Numbered from the stretch's first letter, positions 1 through 5,468 are shown. The stretch is 5,476 nt of DNA from JBMNTQ01 sp050945815 (GCA_050945815.1 JBMNTQ010000137.1:1-5476), one strand, 5' to 3'. Notes: a model not told the origin generated them from the letters alone. A program made the numbers and translations.

Positions 1-246
1 ATTGCCCTGCGCTCGGGCTGGTATACCAACGCCCGGGACAGCTTGGCCAAGGCTGTGCAGATGGATCCGAACAACGTAGAATACCGGACAGCTTACAACA
101 GTGTACACAACTTAAACCGAGGCTACACAGGCAACCCCTATTACGGCGGCGGGAATACCAATACGGCTTGCGCCATATGCCAGGGACTTATTTGTGCAGA
201 TTGCTGCTGTGAATGCATGGGCGGAGATTGTATCCCCTGTTGCTGA
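1..246 (+). CDS. C-terminal end of a J-domain-type protein with a helical repeat and a cysteine-rich tail (5' end outside window)
   Basis: Only the last 81 residues are in the window; the reading frame is open from base 1. Residues 1-35 look like a TPR-type helical pair (ALRSGWYTNARDSLAKAVQ, then MDPNN and EYRTAYNSV), the usual pattern of a tetratricopeptide helix hairpin. A Gly/Asn/Tyr-rich linker follows (about 38-55), then a tail with ten cysteines between residues 57 and 81, including the cluster ADCCCEC and a final IPCC. From memory, this combination of a TPR-like stretch and a terminal CxxC...CCCEC...CC cluster is typical of DnaJ-domain proteins in Clostridia, where the J domain is at the N-terminus. 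The J domain itself cannot be seen here, so the name is inferred. The tail could bind metal or be a membrane-associated or lipidated segment. The next gene starts 16 nt downstream on the same strand, so the two are probably co-transcribed. Confidence 0.65.
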   Translation: MALRSGWYTNARDSLAKAVQMDPNNVEYRTAYNSVHNLNRGYTGNPYYGGGNTNTACAICQGLICADCCCECMGGDCIPCC

Positions 247-262
247 GGAAGGATGAGGGACT

Positions 263-784
263 ATGGCGAAGAAAATAAAAGGAAGCCGCCGCATCTCCCT
301 GACTGCTATGATGATGGCGTTGTCGGTGTTGGCCTTGTATTTGGCGGCAGTTTTGCCCACCGGACGGGTGACGCTGTATGTGCTTAGTTCACTCTTTTTT
401 GCGCCGCTGGCCTATGAGCGAGAGATGGGTTTGGCTGTGTTGGGATTTGTTGGCGCTTCATTACTTGGGCTGCTGATTGTGCCGAACAAGGTGCAGATTT
501 TACCCTATGTTCTGTTTTTTGGCCATTATGGATTGGGTAAATATTTGCTGGAGCGCATTCGCAGCAAGCCGCTGAGCATTTTTCTGAAGCTGGTCTATTT
601 TAATGTTTGTATGCTGTTGATCTATTTGCTGGCGCGGGAGGTTTTGTTTGCGGAAATTACGTTGCCGCTGTCGCCCTGGCTGATTGTCGTGCTTGCACAG
701 CCGGCTTTTATTTTGCTGGATTTTGCTTATTCTTTAGCGCTGGATATCTACTTCAAGACTATACATAAGCGACTGATACGCTGA
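263..784 (+). CDS. Six-helix integral membrane protein of unknown function
   Basis: A protein of 173 residues, nearly all hydrophobic after a basic N-terminus (MAKKIKGSRR). I see about six membrane segments: 11-31, 34-50, 55-73, 77-95, 105-124 and 136-158, followed by a basic end (KTIHKRLIR). This fits an inside-positive topology with both ends in the cytoplasm. The first helix, LTAMMMALSVLALYLAAVLP, and the total size resemble substrate-binding S components of ECF transporters (six helices, about 170-190 residues). There is no ATPase or T-component gene nearby, and no substrate residues can be assigned, so this is only a fold guess. The start at 263 is preceded by AAGGA (249-253) at 9 nt. 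The gene follows the Cys-tail gene by 16 nt and ends 8 nt before a strong terminator, so it closes that operon. The sequence shows no clear function. Confidence 0.85.
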   Translation: MAKKIKGSRRISLTAMMMALSVLALYLAAVLPTGRVTLYVLSSLFFAPLAYEREMGLAVLGFVGASLLGLLIVPNKVQILPYVLFFGHYGLGKYLLERIRSKPLSIFLKLVYFNVCMLLIYLLAREVLFAEITLPLSPWLIVVLAQPAFILLDFAYSLALDIYFKTIHKRLIR

Positions 785-792
785 AAACCTGG

Positions 793-824
793 ACAAGCCG
801 GGCAACTTGCCCGGCTTGTTTTTT
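793..824 (+). terminator. Rho-independent terminator of the + strand operon
   Basis: An 11-bp perfect stem (793-803 with 809-819, ACAAGCCGGGC) has a 5-nt loop (AACTT) and is followed at once by T residues at 819-824. It lies 8 nt after the stop of the membrane-protein gene. On the - strand the same hairpin is followed by CCAGG and then TTTT, so it could weakly stop the serpin operon arriving from the other side, but its polarity clearly favours +. I see no better terminator for the serpin operon in 785-910. Confidence 0.9.
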
Positions 825-910
825 ATGAAAAGGGTTTTTTAGCTAGTTGGGCTAGATTGGCTTGCGCTGGAGTGCGACATGATAGAACGATTGCTTTGGC
901 GCCGGGGCTG

Positions 911-2350
911 TTAGGTTGCGGAAGGATCGGTGACTGCGCCGGTGAACAGGATGCTGCCGTCTGCCGAGTTGTAGAGATAGAACAGGAAGGGGCGGTTGGC
1001 AGTGAAGCTTTTATTCGGCCCTTCTAGCGGTGCGCTGGTGGCTTCCATGGTGATGCCGGTGGCGCTGTGGGCTTCGGCTCCGGATTCGTCTACCCGGATG
1101 GTGGATTTTTGCAGGATGCCGTTGACGAAAAGGGCGAGGGGTGTGTCGTCTTCTGCAGCGATTTTGCTCAGGTTGGCCCGGGACGGTTCGAACAGGTCGG
1201 TTACGCCCATGGAGTGTAAGAGGGGCTTGCAGTCTACTGTGCTGTTCATTTCAAAGGGCGGCAGGAGGATATCCACCCTTTCAGCTTTGCCGGAGCTAAG
1301 GGCTTGCTGCCACGTTTGCTCGGTAAGGGATGGGAGGGTTTCCTCGATGGTCTGTTCTTGTGCAGGCAGGAGGAAGGCCATTTCGATGGTGCTGTTTGCG
1401 TAGGGCAGGGAGATGAGCTGGTAGCCGTCGGTTTCGTAGTAATAGCAGGACAGGCTTTTTTTCATCATGCTGACGGAGGATTCGCCCTCTGGAGTATGGA
1501 AGGGCTGGCTTTTTAAGGTGGCGTCGGGATCGAATGGATGCAGCCAATCATCTTTGAAATTCAGGGTGTTGACTAAAAGCAGCACCGTGTCCGAGCTGAG
1601 GGAATCCAAAAGCTTGGGGATGGCGTTGTCGGTTTGGGCGGCGACTTCTTTGTTGATGGCCTCTATTGTTTGAGGATCGGAAAAATCTGCGACTCCGATG
1701 CCGGTGTTGTAATGTTGCAGCGCAGTTTGGCGAAAATCGTCTTGCAGCGTATAGCCTTCACTGAGCCACAGGGAGTTGTAGGAGGAGGCGCCGGAGGAAA
1801 AGATTGAGGAGAGTAAGGAATTGGCCAGCATGCCTAAGTGGGCTTGCTGGTGATCGTTCAGGCCCAGTGCGGCGGCCAGCTGGGCGGCGGTTTCTCCGTC
1901 GGCACCGGAATAGGTGAGCAGCAGGGGAAGTTGCAGGCTGAGGGGAGAGACCAGGGTGTTTTCGCCGTCGTAAGCGGCTTTGAGCATATCCAGAGCAAAC
2001 GCTGTGCCAAAGGGAGCTTGGGTGTCTGTTAAAAGGCCGGCGCTTCCATCTTGGCTTCCATCTTGTGGAGAGACGTTGTCTTGTGCGTATTCTGGGAAGG
2101 CGCTATCATTCTCGGAGGAAGCAAATAAATCTTCCAGTGAGGCGGGTTGGTGGTAGGCGAGAGCTTTATGGTCTGTGTTGGGGGACAGCAGGATAAAACA
2201 GAGGAAGACAGCCGCTAAGACGCCGGCAGCCGCGGCTAGAGGGCGCCAGAGGGGTTTTCGCTTTGCGGCAGTTGTAGGGCTTTGCTTTTGTTGGTGGATT
2301 TTTTGCCAGACGGCACGGAGAATTTTTTGTTCTTTTTCTGTGTGTTTCAT
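911..2350 (-). CDS. Membrane-anchored serpin in the anti-sigma-factor position
   Basis: A protein of 479 residues. Parts in order: a charged, probably cytoplasmic N-terminus (1-36, rich in K/R/Q, with AVWQKIHQ); one membrane helix (about 37-56, LAAAAGVLAAVFLCFILLS); an outside linker rich in D/S/Q/N (57-112); and a complete serpin domain (about 115-479). Serpin hallmarks are SPLSL (135-139), GADGETA (149-155), NSLWL (192-196), VNTLNFKDDWLHPF (260-273), a hinge ESGAEAHSAT (422-431) and the signature FTANRPFLFYL (449-459). Serpins are protease inhibitors or protease-triggered conformational switches. The gene starts 2 nt after the ECF sigma gene and is probably translationally coupled to it; this slot and the short N-terminus plus one helix are those of an anti-sigma factor. 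I infer that the N-terminus holds the sigma factor and the serpin senses an outside protease. The alternative is a plain membrane-tethered or secreted serpin. ATG 2350 was chosen over the 78-residue-longer frame because that extension overlaps the sigma gene and has no family features. Confidence 0.9.
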   Translation of the reverse strand: MKHTEKEQKILRAVWQKIHQQKQSPTTAAKRKPLWRPLAAAAGVLAAVFLCFILLSPNTDHKALAYHQPASLEDLFASSENDSAFPEYAQDNVSPQDGSQDGSAGLLTDTQAPFGTAFALDMLKAAYDGENTLVSPLSLQLPLLLTYSGADGETAAQLAAALGLNDHQQAHLGMLANSLLSSIFSSGASSYNSLWLSEGYTLQDDFRQTALQHYNTGIGVADFSDPQTIEAINKEVAAQTDNAIPKLLDSLSSDTVLLLVNTLNFKDDWLHPFDPDATLKSQPFHTPEGESSVSMMKKSLSCYYYETDGYQLISLPYANSTIEMAFLLPAQEQTIEETLPSLTEQTWQQALSSGKAERVDILLPPFEMNSTVDCKPLLHSMGVTDLFEPSRANLSKIAAEDDTPLALFVNGILQKSTIRVDESGAEAHSATGITMEATSAPLEGPNKSFTANRPFLFYLYNSADGSILFTGAVTDPSAT

Positions 2351-2352
2351 TT

Positions 2353-2874
2353 TTACGACCTTTCGATTTGTTTGCGCAGAGCGTTTCGGGCACGAAACAG
2401 CAGGGATTTTATCTGACTTTCGCTTTTGCCCATGACCCGGGCCGCTTCTCTGTAGCTGAGGGAGTCGAAATCGACTAGGGTGATGACGAGCCGGTGGTCG
2501 CGCTTTAAACAGGACACTTGGCTGCGTATTTCCTGAGCGGTTTCCCGTTGCAGAAAGCTTTCTTCCAATCGTTCGTCGCTGCACAGGCGGGAGAAATCGT
2601 TTTCTGGCCGGGGCTTGTTTTTGCGCAGGTAGCTAAGACACCGGTTTTTGACGATGGTGTACAGCCATGTTTTGAAGGAATAGCACGGATTGTATTCGGG
2701 CAGATGGATGTAGGCTGCGGCGAAGCTGTCTTGAAGGATGTCCTCGGCTGCGTGGTAGTCGTGCAGGATACGCAGGCTAAAGAGCAAAGCACGGTCCCAA
2801 TGCCGCAGCACAAGGGAGTCGAACGCTTCGCTGTTGCCTTCCAGAGTTTGCAGGATTAAGCCTTTGTCATCCAT
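2353..2874 (-). CDS. ECF-family RNA polymerase sigma factor
   Basis: A protein of 173 residues, the usual length for an extracytoplasmic-function sigma factor with only regions 2 and 4. Region 2 spans about 15-86: HAAEDILQDSFAAAYIHL (41-58) is the region 2.2 core-binding helix and SFKTWLYTIVKNRCLSYLRK (66-85) is region 2.3-2.4, which contacts the -10 element. Region 4 spans about 117-171, with the helix-turn-helix SYREAARVMGKSESQIKSLL (140-159), which reads the -35 element. It directs RNA polymerase to a set of stress or envelope genes; the sequence does not show which, beyond a probable own promoter. The start at ATG 2874 is supported by AGAAGG (2878-2883), although only 3 nt lie between them. 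The upstream extension of the frame runs through the promoters and is not coding. The serpin gene follows by 2 nt in the place of an anti-sigma gene. Confidence 0.95.
   Translation of the reverse strand: MDDKGLILQTLEGNSEAFDSLVLRHWDRALLFSLRILHDYHAAEDILQDSFAAAYIHLPEYNPCYSFKTWLYTIVKNRCLSYLRKNKPRPENDFSRLCSDERLEESFLQRETAQEIRSQVSCLKRDHRLVITLVDFDSLSYREAARVMGKSESQIKSLLFRARNALRKQIERS
2359..2363 (-). promoter_or_regulatory. Ribosome binding site of the serpin gene, inside the sigma gene
   Basis: AAAGG lies 8 nt before ATG 2350, within the last codons of the sigma gene (which ends ATC GAA AGG TCG TAA, then AA before the ATG). The site fixes the serpin start and implies that ribosomes finishing the sigma factor can start the serpin, keeping the two proteins in proportion. 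Confidence 0.7.
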
Positions 2875-2898
2875 AAGCCTTCTGTGCCTTTCATTTGT

Positions 2899-2927
2899 TA
2901 TACGCGGACAGGCGGGGAAAGGTTTTG
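2899..2927 (-). promoter_or_regulatory. Candidate ECF-type (sigma-W-like) promoter of the sigma/serpin operon
   Basis: Read on the - strand, CAAAACCTTT begins at 2927 and CGTATA lies at 2904-2899, with 17 nt between CAAAAC and CGTATA. The AAAC...CTTT -35 block and the CGTATA -10 match what is known of ECF promoters such as that of Bacillus subtilis sigW (TGAAAC, about 16 nt, CGTA). Transcription would begin near 2892, leaving a leader of about 18 nt that still contains the AGAAGG site. This suggests that the sigma factor activates its own operon. The -35 differs from the sigW hexamer at the first two bases. Confidence 0.55.
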
Positions 2928-2953
2928 TGTTTTTTAGATTTGGAATGTATTTA

Positions 2954-2982
2954 ATTATAGCAGGAACCGGGAAAGATGAGAA
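2954..2982 (-). promoter_or_regulatory. Candidate housekeeping promoter of the sigma/serpin operon
   Basis: On the - strand TTCTCA (2982-2977), a 17-nt spacer and a perfect TATAAT (2959-2954) are seen, with TG one base before the -10 (TGCTATAAT, an extended -10). The -35 matches the consensus at four of six positions. Transcription would begin near 2947, giving a leader of about 73 nt that runs through the ECF-type promoter. It would supply a basal level of sigma and serpin. Confidence 0.6.
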
Positions 2983-3028
2983 GGAGCTTGCAGGCAAGCG
3001 GGGGAGGAAGCGGAATAAAAAGAAAAAA

Positions 3029-3057
3029 TGGACAGGGGGCGGCCTGTCTTGTATAAT
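3029..3057 (+). promoter_or_regulatory. Housekeeping promoter of obg-yhbY
   Basis: TGGACA (3029-3034), a 17-nt spacer and a perfect TATAAT (3052-3057). The predicted start near 3064 leaves a leader of about 22 nt with AGGAG (3074-3078) 7 nt before ATG 3086. This is the strongest promoter-like sequence in the window. Confidence 0.75.
3031..3048. repeat. Inverted repeat in the obg promoter spacer
   Basis: GACAGG (3031-3036) and CCTGTC (3043-3048) form a perfect 6-bp dyad with a 6-nt GC-rich centre, overlapping the -35 and the spacer. ACAGG occurs twice more, at 3063-3067 and 3072-3076. It could be an operator or a chance dyad; nothing in the sequence decides. Confidence 0.35.
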
Positions 3058-3085
3058 CAAATACAGGAAAAACAGGAGAGAAGAC

Positions 3086-4339
3086 ATGTTTATTGATGAA
3101 GTAAAAATTCGAATTAAGGCGGGAGATGGCGGCAATGGCTGTGTTTCTTTCCGCCGGGAGAAATATGTGCCTGCGGGCGGCCCGGACGGCGGCGATGGCG
3201 GGCATGGGGGGAACTTGATTTTTCAGGTGGCTTTGGGCATGAGCACGCTGATGGATTTCCGTTATAGGCGAAAATTTTTTGCGCAAAATGGCGAGGATGG
3301 GCGATCGTCTAACCGGCAAGGCAAAACCGGCGAGGATTTGGTTGTTGTTGTGCCGCCGGGTACTGTGGTTAAGGATGGGGACGGCCGTATTATATTGGAT
3401 ATGGCGGACGATGAGACGCCGCGTATTTTGCTGCGGGGCGGCCGGGGCGGCTATGGGAACACTCGGTTTGCCAACAGCGTACGCCAGGCGCCGAAGTTTG
3501 CCCAAAATGGCAGCAAGACGCTGGAAATGGAAGTAACCTTAGAGCTGCGCTGTATTGCCGACGTGGGTTTGGTCGGGTTTCCTAATGTTGGTAAATCTAC
3601 CCTTTTGTCTGTGGTGTCCAGTGCGCGGCCTAAGATTGCGAACTATCATTTTACGACCTTGAGGCCTAATTTGGGGCTGGTGGATATGGAAGGTGCGCGC
3701 TTTGTGGTGGCGGATATTCCCGGTATCATTGAGGGAGCGCATGAGGGCGTGGGGCTGGGGCATAAGTTTTTGCGGCATGTGGAGCGTACGCGGGTTTTGA
3801 TCCATGTTTTGGATATGTCCGGCTGTGAGGGAAGGGATCCGTTGGAGGATTATGAGATTATGTGCCGCGAGCTTGCGGCGTACAGCCAGACATTGGCGGC
3901 CCGGCCGTTTGTGGTGGCGGCCAACAAGATGGATATTACCGGCGCTCAGGAAAACCTGGACCGGTTTTTGGCGGCGTATCCGGATTTGGAAGTTTTTCCG
4001 ATTTCCGCGGCGGTCAACCAGGGTATTTTGAAGCTGATGCAGCGAGCGGGAGCGATCTTGGCGACGTTGCCGCCGCCCGAGCGCTTCTACGAGCAGGCGG
4101 TGGTGGAGCCAGTGCGGCAGGAAGGCTATGAGATAGCTGTGGAGGAGGGCGCGTTTGTTGTGAGCGGGCCTACGATAGACAGCTTGCTGGATTCGACTTA
4201 TCGAGCCGATGTGGATTCTATGCGCCGTTTCCAGAAGGTGTTAGTCAGGGAGGGCATAATTGATGCTTTGCGCAAGAAGGGCGCTCAGCATGGCGATACG
4301 GTATACTTAGCGGATTTCGCCTTTGATTTTGTGGATTGA
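3086..4339 (+). CDS. obg: GTPase Obg (ObgE/CgtA), 50S ribosome assembly factor
   Basis: A protein of 417 residues, the usual size for the Bacillota form. Obg is an essential GTPase that binds the large ribosomal subunit during assembly and links ribosome building to growth and stress state. Domains: a glycine-rich Obg fold (1-157, with GDGGNG at 13-18 and GGPDGGDGGHGG at 31-42), a G domain (158 to about 328) and a C-terminal OCT domain (about 343-417). G-domain motifs are intact: G1 GFPNVGKS (164-171), switch I with FTTLRPNLG (189-197), G3 DIPG (210-213), G4 NKMD (280-283) and G5 SAA (307-309). ATG 3086 has AGGAG at 7 nt and begins with the conserved MFIDEVKI; the longer open frame upstream covers the promoter and is not coding. 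In many Bacillota obg follows rplU and rpmA; here it has its own promoter and a divergent sigma/serpin operon upstream. Confidence 0.98.
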   Translation: MFIDEVKIRIKAGDGGNGCVSFRREKYVPAGGPDGGDGGHGGNLIFQVALGMSTLMDFRYRRKFFAQNGEDGRSSNRQGKTGEDLVVVVPPGTVVKDGDGRIILDMADDETPRILLRGGRGGYGNTRFANSVRQAPKFAQNGSKTLEMEVTLELRCIADVGLVGFPNVGKSTLLSVVSSARPKIANYHFTTLRPNLGLVDMEGARFVVADIPGIIEGAHEGVGLGHKFLRHVERTRVLIHVLDMSGCEGRDPLEDYEIMCRELAAYSQTLAARPFVVAANKMDITGAQENLDRFLAAYPDLEVFPISAAVNQGILKLMQRAGAILATLPPPERFYEQAVVEPVRQEGYEIAVEEGAFVVSGPTIDSLLDSTYRADVDSMRRFQKVLVREGIIDALRKKGAQHGDTVYLADFAFDFVD

Positions 4340-4353
4340 TGGGAGAGATTTTT

Positions 4354-4641
4354 ATGATAAGCAGTAAGCAGCGTGCGGCGTTGCGGGCTATGGCCAATGA
4401 GCTTGAACCTATTTTCCAGCTGGGCAAGGATGGGCTGGGGGATGCATTTGTGCGTCAGGTAGATGAGGCGCTGGAGGCGCGGGAATTGGTGAAAATTTCT
4501 ATTTTGCGCACCAGCGAATATGAACCGAGGCAGGCTTGTGATATATTAGCGGACAAGCTGGGGGCGCAGGGCGTGCAGTGTATCGGCAGGAAGTTTACAT
4601 TATATCGTCCGTCCACAAAAAACCCGCGCATCGGTATTTAA
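4354..4641 (+). CDS. yhbY: YhbY-family ribosome assembly RNA-binding protein (CRM domain)
   Basis: A protein of 95 residues made up almost wholly of one CRM domain, which binds RNA and associates with pre-50S ribosomal particles. Visible features: the N-terminal SKQRAALRAMANELEPIFQL (4-23), the GxxG loop GKDG (25-28) and the end strand GRKFTLYRPS (79-88). All fit the family, and the length is the usual one. ATG 4354 is preferred because GGGAG (4341-4345) lies 8 nt before it and MISSKQR matches the family start; an ATG at 4339 overlapping the obg stop lacks its own site. It follows obg by 14 nt, so the pair is a ribosome-assembly operon driven by the promoter at 3029-3057. No terminator follows before the convergent gene. 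Confidence 0.93.
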   Translation: MISSKQRAALRAMANELEPIFQLGKDGLGDAFVRQVDEALEARELVKISILRTSEYEPRQACDILADKLGAQGVQCIGRKFTLYRPSTKNPRIGI

Positions 4642-5468
4642 CTATTTTTTTGCGCCAGGTGGGCGCTTGTGAAGGAGAGGGCGGCGAGGGTGACGCAAAT
4701 GGCCGCTACAATTTGATAGTAGATGCGGTAGCCGGTTAGGAAGGAAACCAGAATCAGCAGGACGCCGATGAGGAGATAGCGCTTGGCTTTGCTGGTGGAC
4801 AGCGCTTTTTTGCGTAGATCCGACAGCTTGAGCGGCTGTTTTTGCAGATCTTCTTGCAGCCTTTCCCGGATTTCCTCGTCGTGGGGGGCATAGGAGGTTT
4901 GCCGGGAATAGGCAACCAGTTCGTCCAGCCCTGCGATATGGATATCTAGGCCGGGAATGCGACGGGCGATGGATAAGGCTTCTTCATCGAAGCGGGTTGT
5001 GCAGAGGAGTACCGCCTGCTTCGCGCCGCATTTTTGAGCGCTTTGGTAGAGGTCGAGGATGGCTTGCACGCCGGTTTTTTGGTTGCCATACAACTGGCGG
5101 GCTGTTATGATGGTATTGGGAGAATGAAGGGAGCCGTCCGGCTCGATGGCGGCCTCTATGCCGTAGGTTTCCCGGATAAAGGCTGCACAGAGCTTGAGGA
5201 AATCTGCGCTGGGCAGAAGGACGAGGCTTTCTTCCAGATATTTTTTGCGCAATAGTTTTATATGTTTTTCTTTGAAACGTTCGAGCCGGATATTGTTTAC
5301 CATTTGTGCGGCGACGCTGAACAGCAGCACGGCTAAGAGGGCTAGCAGCAATGCGGCGGCTTGATGGCGCAGGGTTTGGTAGAGTACGAGGTAGGCGGCG
5401 AGGAGAATGGCTGCGCGCAGTATGATAAAATCCAGCGCCCGAGCGAGGATGCTTCGGTCTCGGGACAT
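4638..5468 (-). CDS. Four-helix membrane protein with a degenerate Mrr-like domain
   Basis: A protein of 276 residues. Two membrane helices at the N-terminus (about 15-31 and 36-56), a cytoplasmic-looking middle (57-229) and two at the C-terminus (about 231-247 and 251-270). The middle part, about 85-190, has the order of an Mrr-type restriction endonuclease domain: a strand NTIITARQLYG (118-128), a helix TGVQAILDLYQSAQKCGAK, a strand QAVLLCTTRF, a helix DEEALSIARRI and an end DIHIAGLDELVAY (175-187). In active Mrr domains the first of these strands carries the QxK of the PD-(D/E)xK site; here T122 and R124 stand there by my alignment, and no clear upstream DGGxD motif is seen. I therefore expect no nuclease activity. 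The function is unknown. The stop overlaps the yhbY stop by 4 bases. The start at 5468 has only 8 bases of upstream sequence in the window, so an earlier start is possible. Confidence 0.8.
   Translation of the reverse strand: MSRDRSILARALDFIILRAAILLAAYLVLYQTLRHQAAALLLALLAVLLFSVAAQMVNNIRLERFKEKHIKLLRKKYLEESLVLLPSADFLKLCAAFIRETYGIEAAIEPDGSLHSPNTIITARQLYGNQKTGVQAILDLYQSAQKCGAKQAVLLCTTRFDEEALSIARRIPGLDIHIAGLDELVAYSRQTSYAPHDEEIRERLQEDLQKQPLKLSDLRKKALSTSKAKRYLLIGVLLILVSFLTGYRIYYQIVAAICVTLAALSFTSAHLAQKNS

Noticed and set aside
842..855. Two CTAG copies (CTAG-N5-CTAG) between the convergent operons
   Set aside because: They are short, form no stable hairpin and have no T run; likely chance.
996..1403. 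135-residue open frame on + within the serpin gene
   Set aside because: It is antisense to a clear serpin coding sequence and shows no recognisable protein features.
1747..1752. CGTATA on + inside the serpin gene as a second ECF promoter
   Set aside because: There is no AAC-type -35 at 16-17 nt upstream and no + strand gene downstream.
2351..2584. 78-residue N-terminal extension of the serpin frame
   Set aside because: It overlaps the sigma gene in another frame, has no family features, and a good ribosome binding site supports ATG 2350.
2518..2859. 113-residue open frame on + within the sigma gene
   Set aside because: It is antisense to a clear sigma factor and is a frame shadow.
2834..3085. 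84-residue N-terminal extension of the Obg frame
   Set aside because: It runs through the sigma gene start and the obg promoter; MFIDEVKI at 3086 is the family's usual start.
2875..3135. 87-residue N-terminal extension of the sigma factor frame
   Set aside because: It overlaps the obg start and both - strand promoters, and its composition is unlike a sigma factor; the family start is MDDKG at 2874.
2951..3505. 184-residue open frame antisense to obg
   Set aside because: It is a shadow of the GC-rich obg sequence, with no domain and no suitable start context.
4644..4666. Hairpin GCGCC-AGGTG-GGCGC next to a T run after yhbY, as a terminator
   Set aside because: The T run comes before the hairpin on +, and on - it reads as an A run, so neither direction has terminator polarity.
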